Shown here: positions 1 to 7,443 of the stretch, piece by piece
Layout: each line of letters starts with the position of its first letter
Numbering within the stretch: the first letter of the stretch is position 1
Source of the DNA: Actinomycetota bacterium
GTDB lineage: Bacteria > Desulfobacterota > Deferrimicrobia > Deferrimicrobiales > Deferrimicrobiaceae
Assembly (NCBI GenBank): GCA_016844415.1
Contig: JAENIX010000020.1
Location: 1 to 10,324, forward strand
Length of the DNA stretch: 10,324 nucleotides
Direction of reading: 5' to 3'
Notes under the pieces: generated by a model
Databases searched by the model: none
What the model was told of the DNA's origin: nothing
Seen by the model: the letters and a program-made list of their open reading frames with translations, nothing else
Program-made: the position numbers and the translations under genes

Positions 1-1053
1 CCGGTCCACGTCGCCGAGAACCTCTCCCCCGAGCAGTGCCGGGCGTACCGGATCATGGACAACCGCTCGAACGAGGACGCCGAGTGGGACTTCGAGAAGT
101 TGGCCGAGGAGCTGAAGGGCCTTGAGGCCGTGCAGTTCCCGATGGAGTTCACCGGGTTCGACGAGCGCGAGCTACAGCGGATCACGTTTGCCGGGCCAGG
201 AGGAGGCGGAGATGGTGACGAGCCTCCGCCCCTTCCGACGCAGGCCGTGGCCCGTCCCGGGGACCTGTTCGCCCTGGGGGCGCACCGGCTGCTGTGCGGG
301 GACGCGACGAGCCTCACGCACGTCGCCCGCCTGATGGACGGCCGCCGGGCCGATCTGGTGTTCACGGATCCGCCGTACAACGTCGACTACACCGGCAAGA
401 CGGCCGACGCCTTGAAGATCGTCAACGACACGATGGGCGACCGGAAGTTCCGGGCGTTCCTGTTGGCGGCGTTTCAGGTGCTGTTCGCCAACGCCCGCGA
501 GGGCGCGCCGATCTACGTCTGCCACGCGGACATCGAGGGGTACAACTTCCGCGGGGCGCTCTACGACGCCGGCTGGTTGTTCAAGCAGTGCATCGTGTGG
601 GTGAAGGACTCGTTCGTCATGGGCCGGCAGGATTACCACTGGCGGCACGAGCCGATCCTCTACGGCTGGAAGCCGGGCAGGGGTCACACGTGGGCGGCAG
701 ACCGCACCCAGGACACCGTGTGGGAGATTCCGCGGCCGAAGCGCAGCGTCGAGCACCCGACGATGAAGCCCGTCGAGCTCGTGTCGCGCGCGATCGTAAA
801 CAGCAGCAAGCCCGGCGACCTGGTCCTGGATCCGTTCGGCGGCAGCGGGTCGACGCTGATCGCCTGCGAGGCGGAGGGGCGGGTCTGCCGGATCGCCGAG
901 CTCGATCCCCGGTACGTCGACGTGATCGTAGATCGGTGGGAAACCTTCACAGGGAGGCGCGCGGAACTTGTCCAAGAAGGATCCACTGGCGACGGCGACG
1001 GAAGAGCGGCGGGCGAAGGAGAAGGCGCAGTTCCTCGATGCGCTCAAGCTTAA
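1..1053 (+). CDS. ParB/Srx-domain DNA methyltransferase fusion (N6-adenine type, beta class), 5' end outside window
   Basis: The reading frame is open from base 1, so the gene starts upstream; the ATG at 55 is internal. The first visible residues (VAENLSPEQCRAYRIMDNR) match the end of the ParB/Srx-like domain that precedes many phage methyltransferases. The catalytic domain follows: DPPY (motif IV) at 367-378, HPTMKP at 754-771 and the SAM-binding loop DPFGGSG at 829-849. Motif IV before motif I is the beta-class order, and DPPY favours N6-adenine over N4-cytosine. The likely role is modification of phage DNA to evade host restriction, or marking DNA near packaging; this is inferred. The methyltransferase fold appears to end near 970, and the last ~28 residues run out of frame through the start of the terminase small subunit gene, an overlap of 86 bases. 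No partner restriction enzyme is visible. Target specificity cannot be read from the sequence. Confidence 0.93.
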   Translation, partial: PVHVAENLSPEQCRAYRIMDNRSNEDAEWDFEKLAEELKGLEAVQFPMEFTGFDERELQRITFAGPGGGGDGDEPPPLPTQAVARPGDLFALGAHRLLCGDATSLTHVARLMDGRRADLVFTDPPYNVDYTGKTADALKIVNDTMGDRKFRAFLLAAFQVLFANAREGAPIYVCHADIEGYNFRGALYDAGWLFKQCIVWVKDSFVMGRQDYHWRHEPILYGWKPGRGHTWAADRTQDTVWEIPRPKRSVEHPTMKPVELVSRAIVNSSKPGDLVLDPFGGSGSTLIACEAEGRVCRIAELDPRYVDVIVDRWETFTGRRAELVQEGSTGDGDGRAAGEGEGAVPRCAQA

Positions 1054-1372
1054 GTTCGGCAACGCGACGGAGGCCGCCAAGGCGGTCGCCATCCACCGTG
1101 ACACGGCCTACACGTGGCGCCGCGAGGACGAGGCGTTCGCCGCGGAGTGGAACGCGATCATCGAGGGCCTGAAGGATTTCGCCGAGAGCAAGCTCTTGCT
1201 GAACATCAGTCGGGGCAAGGAGGCGTCGATCTTCTTCTTCCTCAAATGCCGGGCGAAGGACCGCGGGTACATCGAGCGGATGGACATCAACCACAGCGGC
1301 AAGCTCTCGCTTGAGGACGTCCTGGCGGAGTCGTGGAAGGGCGCCGAGAAGAAGCCAGATGCAACGGCCTGA
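968..1372 (+). CDS. terS: Terminase small subunit (putative)
   Basis: This 134-residue protein sits directly before the large terminase and overlaps it by 14 bases. Residues about 31-61 (GNATEAAKAVAIHRDTAYTW and following) look like the N-terminal helix-turn-helix DNA-recognition segment of phage small terminases. A segment around residues 86-104 (ASIFFFLKCRAKDRGYIER) resembles the 'FFLK-R-P--WRER' type pattern seen after it in this family. The chosen start is TTG at 968, with GGGAGG about 11 bases upstream and inside the end of the methyltransferase gene; no ATG fits better. The expected role is binding the packaging start site and loading the large subunit. Family membership rests on the HTH, the size and the position rather than on diagnostic catalytic residues. 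Confidence 0.82.
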   Translation: MSKKDPLATATEERRAKEKAQFLDALKLKFGNATEAAKAVAIHRDTAYTWRREDEAFAAEWNAIIEGLKDFAESKLLLNISRGKEASIFFFLKCRAKDRGYIERMDINHSGKLSLEDVLAESWKGAEKKPDATA

Positions 1373-2885
1373 ACTGCTCCGGTACGCCGCGGAGCGGACA
1401 GTCCGCTGGCGCGCGGAGCCGATCCAGATGGTCCGCGAGGAGTTCGGCGTCGAGCCGGATCCGTGGCAGGCGGACATGCTCGCGGCATTCGCCGATTCGT
1501 CGCCTTCGAAGTCGCGCATCGCCATGAAAGCCTGCAAAGGGCCGGGCAAGACCGCGGGCCTTGCCTGGGCGATCTGGAACTTCATGGCCTGCTACGGCCG
1601 CCCGGGGGAGCACCCCAAGGGCGCCGCGACGTCGATCACAGGCGACAACCTGGACGACAACCTCTGGCCGGAGATCCAGAAGTGGCGTAGCCGGTCGAAA
1701 TACTTCCAGGCCGCGTTCGAGTGGACCAAGACCAGGATCTTCGCCCGGCATCACCCGGAGACGTGGTTCTTCTCCGCGCGCACCTGGCAGAAGACCGCCG
1801 ACAAGCAGCAGCAGGCGAACACGCTCTCGGGGATCCACGGGGCGTACGTCCTGTTCGTCCTCGACGAGAGCGGGGGCATCCCCGACTCGGTGATGTCCAC
1901 GGGCGAGGCGGTTTTCTCGACGCGGCAGCCGGGCGACTTCCTGAAGATCGTCCAGGCCGGCAACCCGACGCACCTCGAGGGGCCGCTGTACGCCGCCTGC
2001 ACGACGGCGCGGCACCTGTGGGTGGTGATCGAGATCACCGGCGATCCAGACGACCCGAGGCGGTCTCCCCGGATCGATATCGAGTGGGCGCGGCAGCAGA
2101 TCCACGACCACGGACGCGACAATCCGTGGGTGATGGTCAACGTCCTCGGGACGTTCCCCCCGGCGTCGATCAACGCGCTGCTCGGCCCCGAAGAGTGCTC
2201 GGCCGCCATGCGGCGGATCATCGAGTCGGACGTCTACAGCCACGCTCCGAAGGTCCTCGGCGTGGACGTGGCGCGCGAGGGCGACGATCGGTTCGTGATC
2301 TTCCCCAGGCAGGGGCGCGTGGCGTTCCGGCCGAAGATCGCGCGCAACCTGAAAACCCAGGAGCAGGTCGCCATGGTAGCCCGGGCCTCGGACGTATGGG
2401 GCGCGGACGGGATCATCGTGGACGCCACGGGCGGGTTCGGCACGGGCCTGATCGATGGATTGCAAGCCGCGAATTACACGGTGATCCCCGTTCACTACTC
2501 CGGGTCTCCGTACGACCCGAAGTACCTGAACAAGCGTGCGGAGATGTACTTCGAAGCGCAGGCGTGGGTCAAGAGCGGCGGCTGCCTGCCGAATATGCCC
2601 GAGCTCCAGCGGGAGCTGTGCGCGATCACGTACCTGTTCCGAAAGGACAAGTTCGCGCTGCTGGAGAAGGAGCAGTTCAAGCGGCTGCTCGGGTACTCCC
2701 CGGACCTGGCGGATGCGTTCGCCGAGACGTTCGCGTTCCCGGTGCAGAAGAAGGCCCCGCGGGCGCTGTTCGCGGATACGGGGTTCGACCCCCGGCGGGT
2801 GGGACGTCCGGACGTCCGTGGCGGAGAGGACGGGTTCGTGGAAGGCGCGCGGATCCCAATGCGGGGATTCGAGTCGAATCACTGA
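1359..2885 (+). CDS. terL: Terminase large subunit (ATPase plus nuclease)
   Basis: The 508-residue protein is the packaging motor and headful/cos-cutting nuclease. The Walker A-like loop is ACKGPGKT at residues 58-65. The Walker B is VLFVLDE at 164-170, with the catalytic acid pair D169-E170. A coupling-motif-like QAGNPT lies at 199-204. The RNase H-like nuclease has acidic residues in GVDVAREGDD (301-310, D303), IIVDATGG (352-359, D355) and SPDLADAFAE (447-456, D449/D452). The length is typical of the family. The frame is open upstream to a TTG at 1311, but the ATG at 1359 begins a sensible N-terminus and gives a short 14-base overlap with the small subunit, so it is preferred; its ribosome site (GAGAAGAAG) is weak, suggesting translational coupling. 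All key residues appear intact. Confidence 0.96.
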   Translation: MQRPELLRYAAERTVRWRAEPIQMVREEFGVEPDPWQADMLAAFADSSPSKSRIAMKACKGPGKTAGLAWAIWNFMACYGRPGEHPKGAATSITGDNLDDNLWPEIQKWRSRSKYFQAAFEWTKTRIFARHHPETWFFSARTWQKTADKQQQANTLSGIHGAYVLFVLDESGGIPDSVMSTGEAVFSTRQPGDFLKIVQAGNPTHLEGPLYAACTTARHLWVVIEITGDPDDPRRSPRIDIEWARQQIHDHGRDNPWVMVNVLGTFPPASINALLGPEECSAAMRRIIESDVYSHAPKVLGVDVAREGDDRFVIFPRQGRVAFRPKIARNLKTQEQVAMVARASDVWGADGIIVDATGGFGTGLIDGLQAANYTVIPVHYSGSPYDPKYLNKRAEMYFEAQAWVKSGGCLPNMPELQRELCAITYLFRKDKFALLEKEQFKRLLGYSPDLADAFAETFAFPVQKKAPRALFADTGFDPRRVGRPDVRGGEDGFVEGARIPMRGFESNH

Positions 2886-2890
2886 CGCAA

Positions 2891-2896
2891 GGAGGA
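2891..2896 (+). promoter_or_regulatory. Strong Shine-Dalgarno that fixes the start of the 2902 gene
   Basis: GGAGGA, within the longer purine run AAGGAGGAAGG, lies just before ATG 2902. It shows that the protein begins at 2902 rather than at the far upstream in-frame ATG at 2536, which lies inside the terminase gene. Confidence 0.75.
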
Positions 2897-2901
2897 AGGC
2901 G

Positions 2902-3216
2902 ATGGGTCTGTTCAGTGGGAATCCGTTCAAGAGAATCGGCCGTGCTTTCTCGGACGCTACAAGGAGCCTCGGCCGCCTCGGCGGGAACGACAAATACGGC
3001 AACTTCTCCGCCTGGGGAATGGCTCCGAGCGATAAGTCCGCGGGGATCGAGGCGGGCAAAGCCGCCTCCGAGGCCGCCGCGGCCGAGAAGCAGGCGCTCT
3101 TCGAGGCGACCACTCGCGCGGGTCTCGAGCGCCTGGCGCTGAAGCGGAAGAAGGGCTTCGGGGCGTCGATGATCGTCAACCCGGTCCTCGGTTCCCAGAC
3201 GACCCTCGGAGGCTGA
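2902..3216 (+). CDS. Small phage protein between terminase and portal, function unknown
   Basis: This 104-residue protein has a basic, Gly-rich N-terminus (MGLFSGNPFKRIGRAF), a central Ala/Glu-rich helical segment (about residues 50-75) and a C-terminus reading LKRKKGFGASMIVNPVLG. Many phages carry a small protein just upstream of the portal that ends in a similar 'RKG...STILTGPLG' type tail, so I place it in that loose group from memory. It has no signal peptide or membrane span. It is likely a minor head or portal-associated protein, but nothing in the sequence proves this. It lies 16 bases after the terminase stop and 4 bases before the portal ATG. Confidence 0.78.
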   Translation: MGLFSGNPFKRIGRAFSDATRSLGRLGGNDKYGNFSAWGMAPSDKSAGIEAGKAASEAAAAEKQALFEATTRAGLERLALKRKKGFGASMIVNPVLGSQTTLGG

Positions 3217-3220
3217 GTCC

Positions 3221-4939
3221 ATGGCCGTCGATGCGAAACAGGTCCTTGCGCGGTTCGCGCAGCTTCAGCAGATCCGGCAGCCCTTCGAGCAGCACTGGGA
3301 GAGCATCGCCGAGGTCATGATGCCGAGGAAGCGCGGGATTCTCTCACGCAACAAGAAGCGCGAGGGGCAGAAGCTGACCGACCTGCAGTACGATGGCACG
3401 GGTACGCGCTCCGCCGAGAAGCTGGCGTCGTTCATGCACGGGTCGATGACCGCGTCGAACTTCCCGTGGTTCGGCCTGCAGACCCGCAACGTCGGGCTGA
3501 TGGACTCGAAAGCCGTCGCCGACTGGCTGGAGGAATGCGCCGAGCGGATGCTGGCGGCGTTCGCCATGAGCAATTGGGACTCGGAGGCTCCCGAGGCGTA
3601 CCTGGACAACATCATCTTCGGCACGGCCTCCCCGATGTTCATCGAAGAGGATGAGATCGACACGCCGGGCATACAGTTCGGCGGGCTTCTATTCACGGCG
3701 ATCTCCCTGGGCGATGCGTGGTGCGCGGAGAACCGGCGCCGGAAGATCGACACGGTCTACTGGCAGACGTCCATGCCCGCGATCGACGTGGTCAACGACT
3801 GGCCGGATACGGTCTCGCAGTCGACGAAGCAGGCTTCCATCAACCGCCCGTACGATCCGATCAACGTCCTCATGGCGATCGAACCGCGGAAGAACGCCCC
3901 GCGCGCCACTGACCGCCGCCCGTTTTCCTGGGAGATGCCGTACGCCTGTTACTACCTCGAACCCGACCGCAGGAACCTGCTCGAAGAGAAAGGCTTCCGC
4001 GAGTTCCCCGCGCCGACTCCCCGGTGGTCCCGAGGGAACGGCGAGCGGATCTACGGCCGCGGCCTGGGCGACTCCGCGTACCCGGACGTCCGTACCCTGA
4101 ACGAGGCGGTACGGTTCAAGCTCATGTCGCTGGCGATGGCGCTCTTCCCGCCGCTGCTCAAGGACATCGGGCTGGCAGGATCCATCCGCTGGCTTCCGGG
4201 AGCGGTCCACGACGTCAACGGCAAGGCCCTCGGGATGACCCCGCCCGTCCAGCCGATCCTGAACGGCGCCAAGTTCGACGTCGCGGAAGTGGAAGAAGAG
4301 AAGATGCGCTCCGTGATCCAGGAGGCGTTCCACTCCGGGCTGCTGCAACTCCCCGAAAAGGAGATGACGGCGCAGGAGGCCCACCTGCGGATCCAACTCA
4401 TGATGCGGGTCCTCGGCCCTGGAGTGCTCGGCCGGCACAAATCGGAGTTCCTCGACCCGACGATTGCGCGGGCCTTCAGCCTCATGCTCCACGGCGGCGC
4501 GCTTCCGCCCCCCCCCGACGAGATCCTGCAGGCCCCCCCCGAAGAACGATCCATCGACGTGGTCTACAAGGGACCGCTTGCGGCGGCGCAGAGGTCGCAG
4601 GATACGCTGGCGATCGACAGCCAGATCGACGCCACGCTGTCGATCTACGAGCGGACGGAGGACCCCGATATCCTCGACACCATCGATTTCGACGAGGCCA
4701 TGTGGAGCCGGTCTGCCGGAGGGTCCGTTCCGTCGAAGGTCATGCGGGGCAAGGACCAGGTCGCGGCACGGCGCGAGGCGCGGGCGAAGGCTCAGGCGGA
4801 CGTGCAGGCCCGGGAAGAGCGGACGGCGATGGCGGACGAGATGGCGACGAAGGCGAAGGCAGAGAAGGACCTTGCGGCGGCTGACACCGGCATGGGCGAG
4901 CGCACCCGCATGGTGCCCCAGGCGGAGATGGGGCTGTGA
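3221..4939 (+). CDS. Portal protein (podovirus head-to-tail connector family)
   Basis: This 572-residue protein matches the bacteriophage head-to-tail connecting protein family used as the portal in short-tailed phages. The N-terminus carries the characteristic R-P-F-x-x-HW-x-x-IAEVMMPRK (residues 19-37), then DGTGTRSAEKLASFMHGSMT (58-77) and FPWFGL (81-86). A conserved-type segment YGRGLGDSAYPDVRTLNE lies at 278-295. Twelve copies would form the ring through which terminase drives DNA and to which the tail attaches. The C-terminal ~65 residues are Ala/Glu/Arg-rich and probably helical, as is usual in this family. A GGAGG eight bases before the ATG supports the start. Two runs of nine and eight C occur near 4508-4540 but the frame stays intact. 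Confidence 0.95.
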   Translation: MAVDAKQVLARFAQLQQIRQPFEQHWESIAEVMMPRKRGILSRNKKREGQKLTDLQYDGTGTRSAEKLASFMHGSMTASNFPWFGLQTRNVGLMDSKAVADWLEECAERMLAAFAMSNWDSEAPEAYLDNIIFGTASPMFIEEDEIDTPGIQFGGLLFTAISLGDAWCAENRRRKIDTVYWQTSMPAIDVVNDWPDTVSQSTKQASINRPYDPINVLMAIEPRKNAPRATDRRPFSWEMPYACYYLEPDRRNLLEEKGFREFPAPTPRWSRGNGERIYGRGLGDSAYPDVRTLNEAVRFKLMSLAMALFPPLLKDIGLAGSIRWLPGAVHDVNGKALGMTPPVQPILNGAKFDVAEVEEEKMRSVIQEAFHSGLLQLPEKEMTAQEAHLRIQLMMRVLGPGVLGRHKSEFLDPTIARAFSLMLHGGALPPPPDEILQAPPEERSIDVVYKGPLAAAQRSQDTLAIDSQIDATLSIYERTEDPDILDTIDFDEAMWSRSAGGSVPSKVMRGKDQVAARREARAKAQADVQAREERTAMADEMATKAKAEKDLAAADTGMGERTRMVPQAEMGL

Positions 4940-5232
4940 AGCCTGGCCCCACGAACCAGCAGCGGCTGCTCAAGGAGATCATCGAGGAGCGCGACCGCCT
5001 CACGCGCGGCGCCACGCCCGACAAGCTCATGGCCTACAAGATCACGTTCGCCACCCCGGAGGGTATGAAGGTGCTCGCCGACCTGCGGGCGTCGTACGGA
5101 GGGATATCTTTCGTGCCGGGGTACGGAGACGTGACGGCGTTCAATGAGGGACGCCGGTCCGTGTACGACGACATCATGACCGTCCTCGCCATCGTGGCGC
5201 AGATGGAACAAGCGGAACAGCAAGGAGGCTGA
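4936..5232 (+). CDS. Bbp19-family small phage protein
   Basis: This 98-residue protein starts at a GTG that overlaps the portal stop codon (GTGA), with GGAG eight bases upstream, so it is translationally coupled to the portal. The middle reads FATPEGMKVLADL and later DVTAFNEGRRSVYDDIMTVL. The combination of 'ATPEG...L' and 'AFNEGRR' is characteristic of the Bbp19-like proteins found directly after head-tail connector portals in BPP-1-like phages. The exact function is not known to me; the position suggests a head- or portal-associated factor in assembly. It has no signal peptide or membrane segment. Confidence 0.85.
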   Translation: MKPGPTNQQRLLKEIIEERDRLTRGATPDKLMAYKITFATPEGMKVLADLRASYGGISFVPGYGDVTAFNEGRRSVYDDIMTVLAIVAQMEQAEQQGG

Positions 5233-5236
5233 ATTT

Positions 5237-5845
5237 ATGGCAGACGAGATCGTGGCGCAGGAGTGGTTCACCGGGCTTCCTGATACCCTGAAACCCGACG
5301 CGGCTGTGTTCGAACCGTTCAAGGACAAGCCGGTGACCGACGTCCTGGGCGCGTACCGGGACCTGTCGAAGAAGTCCGCGGACTTCGCCGTCCCTGCCAC
5401 CCCCGCGGATTACGGCATCAAGCTGCCGACGATCCCGGAGGGAGTGCCGGTCGACGAGAAGGGCCTCGAGGGCTTTCTCGCCAAGGCGCACAAGGCGGGC
5501 GTCCCGGCGAAGGCGCTACAGGCGCTGGTGAACGACCAGGTGGCGGAGGCGATCGCGTTTCACGACGAGGACAAGAAGTCCGCCGCCGCGGCGCAGAAGG
5601 AGCTCGAGACGTCCTGGGGAGACAAGTTCGACCAGAACAAGGCTCTCGTGGAACGCGAGATCGCGACGCTTCCAAAGACCATGCAGGACCACATCCAGAA
5701 ATCCGGCCTCGGCGCCCACCCGCACCTGTATGAGTTGATCTTCCTCGTCGCTTCCGCCAGGGGCGAGGGGCGCCTGCGCGCCGGTGGAGACTCGGGGGCC
5801 ACGACCAAGTCCCACGCCGAGCGCCTGTACGGCGGGACGAAGTAA
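5237..5845 (+). CDS. Putative capsid scaffolding protein
   Basis: This 202-residue acidic/Lys-rich protein lies immediately before the major capsid gene, the usual place for a scaffold. The N-terminus (EWFTGLPDTLKPDAAVFEPF) and the DVLGAYRDLSKK segment resemble the 'W..gL..dlk..p....fkd..dl.kaY..l.k' pattern common in phage scaffold-like proteins. The YGIKLPTIPEGVPVDEKGL segment at about residues 59-77 is also typical of that group. The rest is rich in helix-forming residues with a Lys/Gly C-terminus. It would template procapsid assembly and leave before or during packaging. AAGGAGG eight bases before the ATG supports the start. The function is inferred from pattern and position. Confidence 0.8.
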   Translation: MADEIVAQEWFTGLPDTLKPDAAVFEPFKDKPVTDVLGAYRDLSKKSADFAVPATPADYGIKLPTIPEGVPVDEKGLEGFLAKAHKAGVPAKALQALVNDQVAEAIAFHDEDKKSAAAAQKELETSWGDKFDQNKALVEREIATLPKTMQDHIQKSGLGAHPHLYELIFLVASARGEGRLRAGGDSGATTKSHAERLYGGTK

Positions 5846-5858
5846 CGCACGTTTTTTC

Positions 5859-5878
5859 AAGGGCGCTTTGACGCCCTT
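5859..5878 (+). other. Stem-loop upstream of the major capsid gene
   Basis: AAGGGCG (5859-5865) pairs with CGCCCTT (5872-5878) around a six-base loop. A T6 run lies before the stem (5852-5857), not after it, so it is not a standard rho-independent terminator on the + strand, and on the - strand the stem is followed by A residues. It lies in the 77-base gap between the scaffold and capsid genes and could stabilise or mark a processed capsid mRNA end; this is inference. Confidence 0.45.
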
Positions 5879-5922
5879 CGATCTGCCGATTCACCACACA
5901 CCATCCCGAAAGGAGCACGACC

Positions 5923-6939
5923 ATGGCAACACTGGGCGCTGGCTGTCTCACGCTGGCCGATTGGGCGAAGAGCCTCGATCCGAACGGACGCGTCGCGGCC
6001 GTAATCGAGCTGCTCGCGCAGACGAACGAGATCCTCGAGGACATGCTGTTCAAGCAGGGCAACCTCCCCACCGGGGAGCGCACCACGATCCGAACGGGGC
6101 TGCCGTCCGTCTACTGGCGGCTACTGAACCAGGGCGTCGCCACGAGCAAGTCCACCAAGGCGCAGATCGACGCGCACTGCGGGATGCTCGAGGCGTGGTC
6201 CGAGGTCGACCTGGACCTGGCGAAGCTCGCCCCCGACGTCGGAGCGTTCCGGCTCTCCGAGGCGAAGGCGTTCATCGAGGCGATGAACCAGGAGATGGCG
6301 CAGACGCTGTTCTACGGCACGGCGGCGTCCCCGGAAGAGTTCATCGGCCTGGGCGCGCACTACTCCGCGATCTCCGGCGCGGCGAACGCGCAGAACATCC
6401 TCGACGGCGGAGGGACGGGGTCCGACAACTCGTCCATCTGGCTCATCGTGTGGGGCGAGAACACCGTCCACGGGATCTTCCCGAAGGATTCCGAAGCGGG
6501 CCTCATCCACGAGGACCTGGGCATCGTCACGGTGGAGACCACGGCCGGAGTGGCCGGCTCCCGGATGCGGGCGTACCAGGACCGGTTCCAGTGGAAGTGC
6601 GGCGTTGTGGTGAAGGACTGGCGGTACGCGGTCCGGATCTGCAACATCGACATCTCCGACCTGACCGCCGAGAACGTCGCGGCGGCGTATCTCCCGAAGC
6701 TCATGAAGCGGGCGATGGACCGGATCCCGTCGTACGCGATGGGCAGGGCGTCGTTCTACGCCAACCGGACGGTGAAGTCGTTCCTCGGCGTCCAGGCGAT
6801 GGACAAGAGCCAGAACGCCCTCTCGATCCCCGCGGCGGCGATGCAGTTCGGCAACCCGGTCCGTGGCGGACTCGACTTCTTCGGGATCCCGCTCAAGACC
6901 TGCGACGCGCTGACCGAGGCCGAGGCCCGGATCACCTGA
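5923..6939 (+). CDS. Major capsid protein (GP7 / Bbp17-type, HK97-like fold)
   Basis: This 338-residue protein has the hallmarks of the major capsid family of BPP-1-like phages. The N-terminus includes LTLADWAKSLDPNGRVA and IELLAQTNEILEDMLF. These are followed by LPTGERTTIRTGLPSVYWR, then MNQEMAQTLFYG, the GTGSDNSSIWLIVWGENTVH stretch, RMRAYQDRFQWKCG, and the C-terminal GRASFYANRTVKSFL. It would form the icosahedral shell. In BPP-1 the homologous protein was shown by cryo-EM to have an HK97-like fold with a different chain topology; extending that here is by family analogy. The length is normal and no internal protease gene accompanies it. GAAAGGAG just upstream of the ATG gives a good ribosome site. 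Confidence 0.95.
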   Translation: MATLGAGCLTLADWAKSLDPNGRVAAVIELLAQTNEILEDMLFKQGNLPTGERTTIRTGLPSVYWRLLNQGVATSKSTKAQIDAHCGMLEAWSEVDLDLAKLAPDVGAFRLSEAKAFIEAMNQEMAQTLFYGTAASPEEFIGLGAHYSAISGAANAQNILDGGGTGSDNSSIWLIVWGENTVHGIFPKDSEAGLIHEDLGIVTVETTAGVAGSRMRAYQDRFQWKCGVVVKDWRYAVRICNIDISDLTAENVAAAYLPKLMKRAMDRIPSYAMGRASFYANRTVKSFLGVQAMDKSQNALSIPAAAMQFGNPVRGGLDFFGIPLKTCDALTEAEARIT

Positions 6940-6972
6940 TCCGAAACGTAGTACCGACTCGCAAACCACTAC

Positions 6973-6985
6973 CTCCTGAAAGGAG
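6973..6985 (+). promoter_or_regulatory. Short hairpin occluding the Shine-Dalgarno of the cement gene
   Basis: CTCCT (6973-6977) can pair with AGGAG (6981-6985) across a GAA loop, covering the ribosome site for ATG 6992. Five pairs with a three-base loop is marginal in stability. It could tune cement protein output relative to capsid protein, or be chance. Confidence 0.3.
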
Positions 6986-6991
6986 ACGATC

Positions 6992-7429
6992 ATGGGATTC
7001 AGGGACGCACAGACGCAGCTTTGCAGCGCGCAGGCGTTTTCCGCCGATGCCGTGTCGGAGAACACCTACGACAGCGGCGCAGCCGGCAACGACATCACCG
7101 AGGGGGAGCCGCTCGCGGTGGTGATCACACCGACCGTGGCCGCCAAGGTTTCCGGCGGCACGGAGACCTACCAGTTCGACGTCATCCAGGACGACGACGC
7201 GGCGCTCGGATCTCCGTCGATCATCGTGTCCCGGGTGATCGCGGGGGCCGACCTTACGGTCGGTTCCCGTCACGTCATCCCGATCCCGCCGGGCGCCAAG
7301 ACCCTGCGGTACCTCGGGCTGAACTTCGACGGCTCCAACACGCCGACCGTCACCGTTGACGCGTTCATCGTTCCGCTCTCCATGGCCGGCGGCGGGAAGA
7401 ACTACGCCGATGGCTTCAGCATCACCTGA
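6992..7429 (+). CDS. Bbp16-type capsid cement protein
   Basis: This 145-residue protein comes straight after the major capsid gene, the same order as Bbp17-Bbp16 in phage BPP-1. The N-terminus (GFRDAQTQLCSAQAFSADAVSENTYD) followed by GNDITEGEPL matches the 'lDaqn.fsdaQavtata.St.viDlg...dig.GepL' pattern I know for this family. It continues with beta-rich stretches: YQFDVIQDDDAALGSP, an IPPGAKTLRYLGLNF strand pair and TVTVDAFIVPL. The BPP-1 counterpart is a jellyroll protein bound to the outside of the capsid that cements the capsomers. The start is fixed by AAAGGAG before ATG 6992. No signal peptide or membrane span is seen. Confidence 0.87.
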   Translation: MGFRDAQTQLCSAQAFSADAVSENTYDSGAAGNDITEGEPLAVVITPTVAAKVSGGTETYQFDVIQDDDAALGSPSIIVSRVIAGADLTVGSRHVIPIPPGAKTLRYLGLNFDGSNTPTVTVDAFIVPLSMAGGGKNYADGFSIT

Positions 7430-7443
7430 TCGGTGGGTGAGCG

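Noticed and set aside
1311..1358. Earlier TTG start for the terminase large subunit
   Set aside because: It would add 16 Arg/Ser-rich residues inside the small subunit gene; ATG 1359 gives a natural N-terminus.
1287..3179. Very long open frame on the - strand (630 codons) opposite the terminase, and similar ones at 172-1104, 3689-4492 and 6121-7065
   Set aside because: They lie opposite well-supported genes, are rich in Arg/Pro/Ala, lack ribosome sites and recognisable domains, and arise from high GC with strong codon bias.
5784..7124. Long + strand frame overlapping the capsid gene
   Set aside because: It runs out of phase through the confidently identified major capsid protein and has Arg/Gly-rich low-complexity content.
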